A DNA stretch of 64,000 nucleotides from Pseudomonas bijieensis. Its GTDB lineage: Bacteria > Pseudomonadota > Gammaproteobacteria > Pseudomonadales > Pseudomonadaceae. The position numbers were made by a program, and so were the translations under genes. Below, piece after piece: positions 50,771 to 59,550 of this stretch. Positions within the stretch are counted from its first letter, which is position 1. Every line of letters starts with the position of its first letter. A model generated the notes under the pieces. That model ran no database searches. It was not told the DNA's origin and was given only the letters and a program-made list of their open reading frames with translations. The stretch is from positions 372,001 to 436,000 of the forward strand of contig NZ_CP048810.1 of the NCBI RefSeq assembly GCF_013347965.1. The letters are read 5' to 3'.

Positions 50771-51289
50771 TTAGAAACTCCACTCTTGAGCGTAAACAAC
50801 TCGGCAGAAAGGGCCGGCCAGTGTTGCGTTGTGATGGGCGATGATCATTTCTGCCGCCAATTCAGGGGTGTCGATGCACGTATGCCCGTCGGCGATCAAC
50901 ACCGCGTCGAAGCCCAAGTCCCGGGCCGCGCGGCAGGTGCTGTCGACACAGTATTGGGTCTTCATTCCGGTGATGACCACGCCGTCAGCGCCACAGGCCG
51001 TTAAGCGATTGCCCAGGTCGGTCATGGCAAAAGCATTAGGGCGTCTTTTTTCGAAGATGACCTCGTCGCCTTCCAACCGCAGTTCTTGCACCAATTGCGT
51101 CAATGGACTTGCCGGTTCGATGGGCGAGCCGGGTGGCCCGACATGACGCGCCAGGAAAATCGGTGCACCGGCTTCGCGAGCCTTGATCAACAGGCCATTG
51201 AGCGTGTTGAGCAGCGCTTCTCCAGCCCAGGGTTTATCGGAGCCATGGAACAACCCAACTTGCATATCGAGAATCAACAGAGCATGCAT
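50771..51289 (-). CDS. Isochorismatase-like cysteine hydrolase
   Basis: A 172-residue hydrolase: ALLILDMQVGLF supplies the catalytic Asp, FEKRRPNAF the Lys, and VVITGMKTQYCVDSTCRAARDLGF the Cys nucleophile with its oxyanion turn. The ATG at 51289 has AAGGA seven bases upstream. Relatives include nicotinamidases and N-carbamoyl- or biuret-type amidases; the exact amide is unknown. A leader peptide with six consecutive Thr codons and an intrinsic terminator lie just upstream, so expression appears to be attenuated by threonine supply. Confidence 0.85.
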   Translation of the reverse strand: MHALLILDMQVGLFHGSDKPWAGEALLNTLNGLLIKAREAGAPIFLARHVGPPGSPIEPASPLTQLVQELRLEGDEVIFEKRRPNAFAMTDLGNRLTACGADGVVITGMKTQYCVDSTCRAARDLGFDAVLIADGHTCIDTPELAAEMIIAHHNATLAGPFCRVVYAQEWSF

Positions 51290-51325
51290 GGTGCTTTCCT
51301 TGCGTTTGGGCCAGCGACGCAAGGG

Positions 51326-51362
51326 CAAAAGAAAAGGCCCTTACCATCGCTGGCGGGCCTTT
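51326..51362 (-). terminator. Attenuator terminator upstream of the isochorismatase-like gene
   Basis: On the minus strand AAAGGCCC (51355-51362) pairs with GGGCCTTT (51333-51340) and is followed by TTTTCTTTTG, a proper intrinsic terminator located 20 bases after the stop codon of the Thr-rich leader peptide and about 40 bases before the structural gene. Bases in its loop (TCGCTGG on the plus strand, 51347-51353) can instead pair with CCAGCGA at 51311-51317, giving an alternative fold. Confidence 0.7.
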
Positions 51363-51382
51363 GGGATTCGTGTATTGCTAAC

Positions 51383-51451
51383 TCACGACACCTCACGACC
51401 CGCCTTGGCGGTCGTGGTTGTGGTGGTCGAGGCAATCTTTGGAAGGTTCAT
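51383..51451 (-). CDS. Putative threonine leader peptide
   Basis: A 22-residue frame beginning MNLPKIAS, then six Thr codons in a row (ACC ACC ACA ACC ACG ACC), then AKAGREVS and TGA. The Thr run, the following pause-type hairpin (CACGACC 51394-51400 / GGTCGTG 51410-51416) and the intrinsic terminator 20 bases on form the standard layout of a translational attenuator, as in the thrL leader of enteric bacteria. The ribosome site is weak. Confidence 0.65.
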   Translation of the reverse strand: MNLPKIASTTTTTTAKAGREVS

Positions 51452-51515
51452 GGTGCTGACAGTAGCTTCACACCTTCGGGTTTGGCAAGCGTGTTTCCAG
51501 GGCGCATGCGATCTC

Positions 51516-51649
51516 TTGTGGCGAGGGGATTTATCCCCGCTCGGCTGCGTAGCAGTCGTAAACCGGTCAACGCGGTTCACCTGTTGCAGCGCGGTGTTTG
51601 GTTTTGGGGTCGCTTCGCAACCCAGCGGGGATAAATCCCCTCGCCACAA
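51516..51649. repeat. 134-bp repeat with inverted ends, copy 1
   Basis: The ends are GAGGGGATTTATCCCCGC and its complement, bounded by TTGTGG and CCACAA. Inside the left end is CGGCTGCGTAGCAGTCG and inside the right end GGGGTCGCTTCGCAACCC, each a small hairpin. It lies directly after the DUF6124 gene. Related copies: 52236-52368 (same orientation) and 60757-60890 (inverted). This is the form of a REP doublet or small MITE-like element. Confidence 0.88.
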
Positions 51650-51655
51650 AAGGGA

Positions 51656-51934
51656 TCAGGCTTCGAGGCCGCGCCGCTCGATCACGCCAAACACATCCGC
51701 CACATCCTGCACCAGGATCCGGGCGACGTTGGTGATGGTGTTGATGTCGCTCGTTGCCGAATCACGCAGGCTGCTGCAAGCGACCAAGGTCAGGTAATCG
51801 AGGGTGGCGTGCAGGCGTTCGCTGGCGCAGGCGTGGAGTTCGGGGAGTGGGGCTTGGGTGTCGATCAGCAGGACGGGGTGGGTGGTGGCTGTTTGGGTGA
51901 GAGGGGTGAAGCGGCTGGATGAGTGAGTTGTCAT
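51656..51934 (-). CDS. Small Pseudomonas protein, DUF6124/DUF3077 type
   Basis: A 92-residue protein: LHACASERLHATLDYLTLVACSSLRDSATSDINTITNVARILVQDVADVFGVIERR is the helical core typical of DUF6124 (formerly DUF3077), a family largely confined to Pseudomonas and often present in several copies. AAGGA precedes the ATG. Its function is unknown. It has a strongly folded leader and is set between two direct copies of the 134-bp repeat. Confidence 0.8.
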   Translation of the reverse strand: MTTHSSSRFTPLTQTATTHPVLLIDTQAPLPELHACASERLHATLDYLTLVACSSLRDSATSDINTITNVARILVQDVADVFGVIERRGLEA

Positions 51935-51964
51935 GAGGTTGAATTCCTTTTAAGAAAGAAGAAA

Positions 51965-52070
51965 TGCCACCTTTTTGCTGCGAATCAAATGGGTGGCAGT
52001 TGCGCGAGGGTTCGCAGACCGAGGAAAGAATCCAAAAACTCGGCAGACCCGAAAGTCTCCCGCGCACAAC
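51965..52070 (-). promoter_or_regulatory. Structured leader RNA of the DUF6124 gene
   Basis: On the minus-strand transcript an outer stem (GTTGCGCG 51999-52006 with CGCGCACAAC 52061-52070) encloses CCGAG/CTCGG (52019-52023/52039-52043) and AGAC/GTCT (52045-52048/52055-52058), a three-way junction. A second stem TGCCACC/GGTGGCA (51965-51971/51992-51998) follows just before the ribosome site. The nesting of four perfect or near-perfect stems in 106 bases suggests a cis-regulatory RNA. Confidence 0.55.
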
Positions 52071-52235
52071 CGCCATAAAATGAACGCGGGCAAGTTTGCC
52101 TGAATTTCATTTGACGGTATTAGATCTTTTTCATCGAGGGCTGCGAAACCCAGCCACCGGCCAAAGCCAGCGACGACCCAACTATAGAAGTCGATCCCGG
52201 TACCCACAACCGACCTGTAGGACGCACGCGCCCCC

Positions 52236-52368
52236 TGTGGCGAGGGGATTTATCCCCGCTCGGCTGCGCAGCAGTCGCAAAACCGGTGCCTGCGGTATAC
52301 CTGGCGAAATAAGGTGTCTGGTTTGGGGCCGCTTCGCAGCCCAGCGGGGATAAATCCCCTCGCCACAA
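52236..52368. repeat. 134-bp repeat with inverted ends, copy 2
   Basis: Same ends and internal hairpins as copy 1 and in the same orientation, 586 bases further on. The left internal part reads CGGCTGCGCAGCAGTCGC and the right GGGGCCGCTTCGCAGCCC. Its right end is 67 bases from the 3' end of the broken epoxide hydrolase. Confidence 0.88.
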
Positions 52369-52435
52369 AGGTAAATTCCTACGAGTTTTTCAGAAGGCCA
52401 AATCACCGCCGGAGGGGTGAGTACTTTCTGGATTT

Positions 52436-53576
52436 CTAGCGACAGCTGCGAAAAAATACCCTGATATCCTCCGCCAACAACTCCGGCTGTTCCAACGCCG
52501 CAAAGTGACCACCCCCGGGGCATCACGGTCCAATGCTTCACGTCGCAGCAGCGCTCCACCCAGCTCCTTGGCGGCATGGGCAGTTCCTTGGGAAACAGCG
52601 CAACCCCAACCGGCGGTTTCAGCCGTTCACCGTGGTTGAACAGCAACGGCCGCTTGCTACCTTCCACATACTGGCGAAACGACGAGCCGATGCAGTTCGT
52701 CAGCCAGTACAGCGTGACATTGGTCAGCAGCCAGTCACGATCGATGGCAGGGTGGGTATCGCACCAGGACAGGATCTTCTCGCCCATCCACGCCAAGAGT
52801 CCTGCCGGTGAATCATTCAGGCCCACCGCCAGGCTCTGCGGTTTGGTTCGCTGGATGTGCCCATAGGCGCCTTCGGCGTCGGCAAATGCAGCGGCGCGTT
52901 GCAGGAAGGTCGTTTCCGCCTCCGTCAGCGCTGGCTCGGTTTCGCCAAGAGGAGGGCGATAGGAACCCGGGATGTAATTGAGGTGAATGCCGGTCACCCG
53001 CCCGGGAAACCGTACGCCGAGCCAGCTCGACACGCCCGCACCGATGTCCCCGCCCTGGGCGCCAAACTGCTCATAGCCGAGCCCCGTCATCAACTCACCC
53101 CACAAACCGGCCACTTCATAAGGCCCCATGCCGGATTGCTTGAACGGCGCGGAAAAGGTGTAGCCGGGCAGCGACGGCACCACTACATCGAAGGCATCCG
53201 CAGGGTCGCCGCCATGGCTGGCAGGGTCCGTCAGCAGTGGGATGATGCGCTGCATCTCGATGAACGAGCCGGGCCAGCCATGGGTGAGGATGAGAGGCAT
53301 CGGATTCGGCCCGACGCCTCGCTGATGAATGAAGTGGACCTGCTGCTCGCCGATGTCGGCGACAAATTGCGGCAAGTGATTGAGCGCCGTTTCCTGGGCG
53401 CGCCAATCGAACGCGCCCGACCAATAGGCGAGAAGCTCCCCAAGCACGTCCATGTCCATACCCTCGTCCCAACCTTGCCCGGCCAAGGGCTCCGGCAACC
53501 GGGTGTTCCTCAGGCGATGCCGCAGCTCTTCAAGGGCGTGTTCGGGGATATCGATGGAGAAGGGTTTGATGAACAT
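52436..53576 (-). pseudogene. Epoxide hydrolase with C-terminal frameshift
   Basis: The minus-strand frame encodes an epoxide hydrolase of the EHN type: N-terminal FIKPFSIDIPEHALEELRHRL, the oxyanion motif HGWPGS, the nucleophile Asp in GAQGGDIGAGV, and PPRSWVERCCDVKHWTVMPRG near the end. At the five-C run 52512-52516 one extra base shifts the frame. Without it the protein continues GGHFAALEQPELLAEDIRVFF and stops at 52436, restoring the catalytic His. As it stands the frame reads on to 52182 through a repeat. It is a pseudogene or a sequencing error in a homopolymer. Confidence 0.85.
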
Positions 53577-53590
53577 GGGGGGCGCCGTGA

Positions 53591-54052
53591 TCAGGTGGCA
53601 TCTACAAATGACATGACATGCGTCGCAGAATCGTCCTGGACCTGCTGGAATCCGCAGCGCAAGTAAAATGCGGCTCCCTGCGGTGTATCCGTGGACAGGC
53701 GAACGACACGGAAATTCAGGGCCGCATATTCCAGAAGGTGTTTCACCAGAACCTTACCCACGCTCTGGCGCCTTGAAGCAGGTGCGACATACACCCGGCG
53801 TAGTCTACCGGTATCCGGCCCGACATAGGGATCGCAAGAAAGACCACCTATGGCAATCAGTTGCCCATTGCAGAAGGCTCCAAAAAGCCCTTCACCGGGG
53901 CGGTCGAACCGATTGGAGCCGTTTTTCCAATCTGTTACCAAACGGGTGAGGAACCTGAAACCCTCTGCAACTGCCTCGGTTTCCAACTGCGGAATTTGAG
54001 GAGCAAGGGCTGAGATTTGGTGTATCGCCAATTCATCGGCTGACCTGACCAC
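53591..54052 (-). CDS. GNAT-family acetyltransferase
   Basis: About 153 residues. The acetyl-CoA site is RRVYVAPASRRQSVGKVLVKHLLE, preceded by GAFCNGQLIAIGGLSCDPY and followed by VRLSTDTPQGAAFYLRCGFQ. The only upstream start codon near the domain is a GTG at 54052, which shares its first base with the end of the xylH stop codon, so translation may be coupled to xylH. The long frame to 54367 is antisense-like and rejected. The substrate is unknown, and it may be an unrelated passenger at the end of the xyl operon. Confidence 0.78.
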   Translation of the reverse strand: MVRSADELAIHQISALAPQIPQLETEAVAEGFRFLTRLVTDWKNGSNRFDRPGEGLFGAFCNGQLIAIGGLSCDPYVGPDTGRLRRVYVAPASRRQSVGKVLVKHLLEYAALNFRVVRLSTDTPQGAAFYLRCGFQQVQDDSATHVMSFVDAT

Positions 54053-55188
54053 TAGCGTCGACCCGTGCGCGTACTCACATCCACCCACACCGCCAGCACC
54101 AGAATGCTGCCCTTGACGATCATCTGCCAATAACTGTCGACATCGAGCATGGACATGCCGTTGTCCAGGCTGGTGATCACCAGCGCGCCGAGCAGGGCAC
54201 CGTAGACCGTGCCGGAGCCGCCGCGCATGGAGGTACCGCCGATGAAGCAGGCGGCGATGGCGTCGAGTTCGCCCATGTTGCCCGCCGAGGGCGAACCGGC
54301 GGCCAGGCGCGCGGTGTTGACCACGCCAGCGAGGGCGCACATCACGCCCATGATGCCGAAGATCCACAGCTTCACGGCCTGTACGTTGATGCCGGACAGG
54401 CGTGTGGCTTCCATGTTGCTGCCTACCGAATAGACCCGTCGGCCAAACACGGTCTGGCTGGTGACATAGCTGAACACCCCCAGCAGGATCAGCAGAAGTA
54501 GCACCGGTACCGGGATGCCATCGTAGCTGTTGAGGGTATAGACGAACCCGGCCAGCACCGCGCCGATCAGCACCACGCGCAATACGTCACGCACCAATGA
54601 GTGCGCCGCCAGGCCATGCAGGGCGCGGTTGCGCCGCTGTTTCCAGGTCAGGAACAGGGTCAGGGCGAACAGCAGGATGCCGAGCCCGGTCCCGACCGTG
54701 TGCGGCAAGTAACCCTGGCCGACGTACACCAGCTCCGGTGACACCGGGGCAATGGTGGTGCCGCCAGTCACCCCCAGCAGGATGCCGCGAAAGGCAAGCA
54801 TGCCGCCCAGGCCGACGATGAACGACGGGATGCGCAGGTAGGCCGTCATATAGCCGTTGCCCAAGCCAATCACCAGGCCACACAAGGCCACCAGGCTCAG
54901 GTTCGCCAGCAGCGGGATGTGATAGACCACATCGAGAATCGCCGCCAGGCCACCGAGCAGCCCAAGCAATGAACCCACCGACAGATCGATCTCGCCACTG
55001 ATGATCACCAGCACCATGCCGCAGGCGAGGATCCCGGTGATGGACATCTGCCGCAGCAGGTTGGAGAGGTTGCGCGGGGTCACGAACCCGCCCTCGGTCT
55101 GCCAGCTGAAGAACAGCCAGATCACCGCCACGGCGATCACCAGGGCGAGCATTTTGTAGCGGCTGAAAAGTTGTTTGACCTGATTCAT
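54052..55188 (-). CDS. xylH: Xylose ABC transporter permease
   Basis: A 378-residue permease of the RbsC/XylH family with about ten helices. GEIDLSVGSLLGLLGG, RIPSFIVGLGGMLAFRGILLG and GELDAIAACFIGGTSMRGGSGTVYGALLGALVI are characteristic. The ATG directly follows the xylG stop codon. It imports D-xylose with XylF and XylG. Confidence 0.92.
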   Translation of the reverse strand: MNQVKQLFSRYKMLALVIAVAVIWLFFSWQTEGGFVTPRNLSNLLRQMSITGILACGMVLVIISGEIDLSVGSLLGLLGGLAAILDVVYHIPLLANLSLVALCGLVIGLGNGYMTAYLRIPSFIVGLGGMLAFRGILLGVTGGTTIAPVSPELVYVGQGYLPHTVGTGLGILLFALTLFLTWKQRRNRALHGLAAHSLVRDVLRVVLIGAVLAGFVYTLNSYDGIPVPVLLLLILLGVFSYVTSQTVFGRRVYSVGSNMEATRLSGINVQAVKLWIFGIMGVMCALAGVVNTARLAAGSPSAGNMGELDAIAACFIGGTSMRGGSGTVYGALLGALVITSLDNGMSMLDVDSYWQMIVKGSILVLAVWVDVSTRTGRR

Positions 55189-56745
55189 CTACGCGGACTT
55201 CCGATCATTATTGTTATGGCCATCGGGCTGGCTGAGTGCGGCGGCGAGCACCTGTTCCTGAGTGAGTTCGTGGTTGATGAAGTCGCCGCGCAACTGGCCT
55301 TCGCCGATCACCAGCACGCGGTCGGATACCCCCAGCACTTCGGCCAGTTCCGAGGAGACCATGATGATCGACACGCCTTCGGCCGCCAGCGCGCCCATCA
55401 ACTTGTAGATCTCATACTTGGCGCCGACGTCCACGCCGCGGGTCGGCTCGTCGAGAATCAGCACGCGGGGTTTGGTCAGGAGCATTTTCGCCAGCACGGC
55501 TTTTTGCTGGTTGCCACCGGAGAGGCTGGTGATCGGCAGGAACGGGCTCGCGGTCTTGAGGTGCATGCGCGAGATTTCCTTGTCGATGCTGCCCAGTTCG
55601 GCTTCGGCGTCGATGCGGGTCAGTTTCGAGTAGTTGTCCAGCACCGCCAAAGTGATGTTCTGGCCGACGCCCAAGTCCGGGATGATGCCTTGGCGCTTGC
55701 GGTCTTCGGGGACCATGCACAGGCCGGCGCGGATCGACTTGAGGGGCGTGCGCGTGTCGATTTGTTGGCCGCCCAGCCAGACCTCGCCTTCGTAGCGCCC
55801 GGGGTAGGCGCCGAACAGTGCCGAGACCAGTTCCGTGCGACCGGCGCCAACCAGCCCGGCGATGCCGAGGATTTCCCCGCGCTTGAGCACGAACGAAATG
55901 TCGTCGACTCGTTTGCGCTTGGGGTTGTCGACGTCGTAGCAGGTGAAGTGGCGTGCTTCGAAAATCACCTCGCCGACCTCATGGGGTTCGGTGGGGTAGA
56001 GGTTGCTCATTTCTCGTCCGACCATCTGGGTGATGATCTTCGGAATGTCCATCTCGGTCATCGCGGTGGTGGCGATGTGTTTGCCGTCGCGGATCACCGA
56101 AATGGTGTCGCACACGGCGGCCACTTCATCGAGCTTGTGGGAGATGTACACGCAGGCAACGCCCTTGGCCTTGAGGTCGCGGATGATGTCCAGCAGCACC
56201 TCGATTTCCGAGCGGGTCAGGGCCGAGGAGGGCTCATCGAGGATCAGCAGCCGTGCCTGCTTGTTCAGTGCCTTGGCGATTTCCACCAATTGCTGGTAAC
56301 CACCGCCGTACTGCGAAACCGGTAGCGAGACGTTCATGTCCGGCACCTTGAGTTCACGCATCAAGGCTTCGGCGCGGTGGATCATCGCCGGGTAGTTCAT
56401 GCGCCCGCCGGGCAGCGTCAGCTCGTGGCCCATGAAGATGTTTTCGGCCACCGACAGGTCGGGGACCAGGGTCAGTTCCTGGTGAATGATGACGATCCCG
56501 GCGGCCTCGGTTTCGCTGATCGATTGCGCCTTGAGTGGCTGGCCGTCCCAGAGGATCTCGCCGTCCCAGGTGCCATACGGATAGACCGCCGAGAGGACTT
56601 TCATCAGCGTCGACTTGCCGGCGCCGTTCTCGCCGCACAGGCCGACGCACTCACCCGGCCGGACCTTGATGTCGATGCCATTCAGGGCTTTGACACCGCC
56701 AAAGGTTTTGACGATTCCGTTCATTTGCAGCAGGTAGTCGGACAT
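55189..56745 (-). CDS. xylG: Xylose ABC transporter ATPase
   Basis: A 518-residue double ATPase. First domain: GENGAGKST, signature-like [14 protein letters not shown] and [12 protein letters not shown]. Second domain: [10 protein letters not shown] in place of a canonical Walker A, signature [12 protein letters not shown] and [16 protein letters not shown]. Only the first domain has a full Walker A, as is usual in this sugar-transporter family. It is separated from xylF by 184 bases that hold a REP pair. Confidence 0.93.
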   Translation of the reverse strand: MSDYLLQMNGIVKTFGGVKALNGIDIKVRPGECVGLCGENGAGKSTLMKVLSAVYPYGTWDGEILWDGQPLKAQSISETEAAGIVIIHQELTLVPDLSVAENIFMGHELTLPGGRMNYPAMIHRAEALMRELKVPDMNVSLPVSQYGGGYQQLVEIAKALNKQARLLILDEPSSALTRSEIEVLLDIIRDLKAKGVACVYISHKLDEVAAVCDTISVIRDGKHIATTAMTEMDIPKIITQMVGREMSNLYPTEPHEVGEVIFEARHFTCYDVDNPKRKRVDDISFVLKRGEILGIAGLVGAGRTELVSALFGAYPGRYEGEVWLGGQQIDTRTPLKSIRAGLCMVPEDRKRQGIIPDLGVGQNITLAVLDNYSKLTRIDAEAELGSIDKEISRMHLKTASPFLPITSLSGGNQQKAVLAKMLLTKPRVLILDEPTRGVDVGAKYEIYKLMGALAAEGVSIIMVSSELAEVLGVSDRVLVIGEGQLRGDFINHELTQEQVLAAALSQPDGHNNNDRKSA

Positions 56746-56807
56746 GGCGAGGGCTCGAATAAAGAGGGCTCAGGCATCACCCCGATGCCAGTCAAGTCAC
56801 AGGGCAT

Positions 56808-56895
56808 GTGGGAGCGAGCCTGCTCGCGATGGCGATGGGTCAGCAGGCATCAATAGTGGATGTGCTGCCGTCATCGCGAGCAGGCTCGCTCCCAC
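56808..56895. repeat. Inverted pair of REP-like units inside the xyl operon
   Basis: GTGGGAGCGAGCCTGCTCGC begins at 56808, and its reverse complement ends at 56895, separated by about 42 bases. This is the same family as 7651-7743 but with the units in the opposite arrangement. It lies between xylF and xylG, where a stable 3' structure would protect the xylF message and lower read-through to xylGH. Confidence 0.9.
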
Positions 56896-56929
56896 AGGAT
56901 CTTTGCTTAACCAAAGATCCGGGCTTTGG

Positions 56930-57931
56930 TCACTGCCCGGCGATCTGCGCCTTGGTGTAGAACCCATCCTTTTCCAGCAGGTCGATGTTGTCCTTGGTCA
57001 ACGGTGTCGGGGTGAGCAGGATGGTATCGACCTTTTTGCTACCGTTGTCGTATTGCGAACTGAAGCTGGGTTTCTCGTTACGCGCCAGTTGCACCGAGAG
57101 CTTGGCGGCTTCGGAGGCAATCAGTTTCAGTGGCTTGTAGACGGTCATGGTCTGGGTGCCATCGATCACGCGCTTGACTGCGGCGAGGTCGGCATCCTGG
57201 CCGGAGATCGGTACCTTGCCGGCCATTTTCTGCGCGGCCAGGGCCTGGATCGCGCCGCCAGCGGTGGCGTCGTTGGAGGCGACGATGCCATCGATCTTGT
57301 TGTTGTTCCGGGTCAGGGCGTTTTCCACGATGCTCAATGCTTCGGTGGGGTTCCATTCCTTGACCCACTGTTGGCCGACAATCTTGATGTCACCCTTGTC
57401 GATGGCCGGTTGCAGCACTTTCATCTGGCCTTCGCGCAGGACCTTGGCGTTGTTGTCCGTAGGGGCGCCGCCGAGCAGGAAGTAGTTACCCTTGGGCGCC
57501 GCTTTCAACACGCCGCTGGCCTGCATCTCGCCGACTTTTTCGTTATCGAAGGAGATGTAGGCGTCGATGTCGGCGTTGAGAATCAGGCGGTCATAGGACA
57601 CCACCTTGATCCCGGCCTTCTTGGCTTCGGCGACGGCGTTGGTCAGCACGGTGGCGTTGAACGGCACGATGACGATCACATCGACGCCACGGGAGATCAG
57701 GTTTTCGATCTGCGAGATCTGTTTCTGCTCGTTGGCATCGGCGGACTGGACGAAGACCTTGGCGTCGAGTTTTTCCGCCGCCGCGACGAAGTAGTCACGG
57801 TCCCGCGACCAGCGTTCCAGGCGCAGGTCATCGATGGAAAAACCGATCTTCGGGTGGGCCGCATCGGCCATGACCGGGAGAGACAGGAGGGCGAGGGCGC
57901 CGGCGAGTAACGTGCGTTTGAAGGTTTTCAT
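56930..57931 (-). CDS. xylF: D-xylose-binding periplasmic protein
   Basis: A 333-residue binding protein from the ATG at 57931, with AAGGA upstream and a signal peptide (MKTFKRTLLAGALALLSLPVMADA). KIGFSIDDLRLERWSRDRDYFV, DANEQKQISQIENLISRGVDVIVIVP and SNDATAGGAIQAL are characteristic of XylF. The longer frame to 58402 is an antisense artefact over xylA. It delivers xylose to XylGH. Confidence 0.94.
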   Translation of the reverse strand: MKTFKRTLLAGALALLSLPVMADAAHPKIGFSIDDLRLERWSRDRDYFVAAAEKLDAKVFVQSADANEQKQISQIENLISRGVDVIVIVPFNATVLTNAVAEAKKAGIKVVSYDRLILNADIDAYISFDNEKVGEMQASGVLKAAPKGNYFLLGGAPTDNNAKVLREGQMKVLQPAIDKGDIKIVGQQWVKEWNPTEALSIVENALTRNNNKIDGIVASNDATAGGAIQALAAQKMAGKVPISGQDADLAAVKRVIDGTQTMTVYKPLKLIASEAAKLSVQLARNEKPSFSSQYDNGSKKVDTILLTPTPLTKDNIDLLEKDGFYTKAQIAGQ

Positions 57932-58079
57932 GGTGGTGCGTCCTTTTATTGTTGTTTGAAAGACACTGCCTGACGATGAGCGTGATACCGGGGTAGAACT
58001 GTAGAGCGTTGCAGGGCGCCGTGGGCACAGATTTGTCGCGAGAATGTAACAGCCCCTGTGCCCCGAACATCGCCCGTTG

Positions 58080-59396
58080 TCAGGGGTAGATAAACCGATT
58101 GACCACGTTTTCGAGCATCTCCTGGCGACCGCTGACGGCCTGGGGATTGAGCTCGTGGGTGAAGGCATGCTCGGCCAGTGATTCAAGACTGAAATCACCG
58201 GCCAGTACCGCCTTGCCAAACGGTTGCTGCCAACCGGCGTAGCGCTGATCCCTGAACTGTTGCAACCGGTCGTTCTGCACCATGGCCGCCGCGCGCTCCA
58301 GAGCCAGGGCAAGAACGTCCATGGCGGCGATGTGGCCGTGGAACAGGTCGAGTTCGTCCAGGCTCTGGCGCCGGACCTTGGAGTCGAAGTTGAAACCACC
58401 ATTGCTGAACCCCCCGGCCTTGAGGATTTCGTAGGTGGCCAGGGTCATTTCCTCGACGCTGTTGGGGAACTGGTCAGTGTCCCAGCCGTTCTGCGGATCG
58501 CCACGGTTGGCGTCGATGCTGCCGAAAATTCCCAGCGAGACGGCGGTAGCGATCTCGTGATGGAAGCTGTGCCCGGCCAGGGTGGCATGGTTGGCTTCGA
58601 TGTTGACCTTGATCTCGTTTTCCAGGCCGAACTGTTGCAGGAAACCGAACACCGTGGCGCTGTCGTAGTCGTACTGGTGCTTGGTCGGCTCCTGGGGCTT
58701 GGGCTCGATCAGCAGGTCGCCCTTGAAGCCGATCTTGTGTTTGTGCTCGACCACCATGCGCATGAAGCGGCCCAACTGTTCGCGCTCGCGTTTCAAGTCG
58801 GTATTGAGCAGGGTTTCGTAGCCTTCACGACCGCCCCACAACACGTAGTTGGAGCCTTTGAGGCGCTGGGTGGCGTTCATGGCGCTGAACACCTGCGCGG
58901 CGGCGCAGGCGAACACTTCCGGGTCTGGGTTACTGGCGGCGCCGGCGGCAAAGCGTGGGTTGCTGAAACAGTTGGCGGTGCCCCACAACAGCTTGATCCC
59001 GGTCTCTTCCTGATGGCGCTCCAGGTGGTCGATCATCTGGGCGAAGTTGTTACGGTAGTCCTTCAGCGAACTACCTTCCGGGGCGACATCGGTGTCGTGG
59101 AAGCAGTAGTAGTCGATGCCCAGTTTGGAGAAGAACTCGAAGGCCGCTTCGGCTTTGCCAATGGCCAGTTCCATCGGGTCTCCGGCGTGCTGCCATGGGC
59201 GCTTGAAGGTGCCGGCACCGAACACATCCGACCCCGGCCAGACGAAGGTATGCCAGTAGCAGACCGCCATGCGCAGGTGCTCGCGCATGGGTTTACCGAG
59301 CACCAGTTTGTTGGCGTCGTAGTGGCGGAAGGCAAGTGGCGAATCGCTGGCGGAGCCTTCGTAGCGAATCTTGTCGACACCGGGGAAGTACGGCAT
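58080..59396 (-). CDS. xylA: Xylose isomerase
   Basis: A 438-residue TIM-barrel isomerase from the ATG at 59396 (AAGGAA upstream). The metal and catalytic residues lie in [43 protein letters not shown] and [17 protein letters not shown], with [20 protein letters not shown] completing the site. It converts D-xylose to D-xylulose. No xylulokinase gene (xylB) lies in the window, so phosphorylation must be done elsewhere. Confidence 0.97.
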   Translation of the reverse strand: MPYFPGVDKIRYEGSASDSPLAFRHYDANKLVLGKPMREHLRMAVCYWHTFVWPGSDVFGAGTFKRPWQHAGDPMELAIGKAEAAFEFFSKLGIDYYCFHDTDVAPEGSSLKDYRNNFAQMIDHLERHQEETGIKLLWGTANCFSNPRFAAGAASNPDPEVFACAAAQVFSAMNATQRLKGSNYVLWGGREGYETLLNTDLKREREQLGRFMRMVVEHKHKIGFKGDLLIEPKPQEPTKHQYDYDSATVFGFLQQFGLENEIKVNIEANHATLAGHSFHHEIATAVSLGIFGSIDANRGDPQNGWDTDQFPNSVEEMTLATYEILKAGGFSNGGFNFDSKVRRQSLDELDLFHGHIAAMDVLALALERAAAMVQNDRLQQFRDQRYAGWQQPFGKAVLAGDFSLESLAEHAFTHELNPQAVSGRQEMLENVVNRFIYP

Positions 59397-59461
59397 GTGC
59401 AATTTCCTTTTTATTCTTGGCGGTGTCCCGATACTAACGCCGGCCCTATGGCTGCTGATTA

Positions 59462-59492
59462 TGAAAATCACCAACGGGCCGTTCGATTTTGA
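59462..59492. promoter_or_regulatory. Candidate XylR operator
   Basis: TGAAAATC (59462-59469) and GATTTTGA (59485-59492) form an imperfect inverted repeat in the 154-base space between xylA and xylR. XylR activators bind paired half-sites in such positions. The arms are AT-rich against a GC-rich background, which makes chance less likely, but a second half-site pair was not found. Confidence 0.45.
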
Positions 59493-59550
59493 GTATTGAG
59501 ATTCGCTGGCTGCACGCCTAGTCTGTGCTCATCGGCCCAGGGTTAAACCA

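Noticed and set aside
51762..52076. 104-codon minus-strand frame across the DUF6124 start and its leader
   Set aside because: It overlaps the DUF6124 gene out of frame, and its N-terminal part translates the folded leader RNA.
52182..52435. C-terminal extension of the epoxide hydrolase frame
   Set aside because: It is the out-of-frame reading of the true C-terminus followed by a translated repeat element, so it is not a real protein segment.
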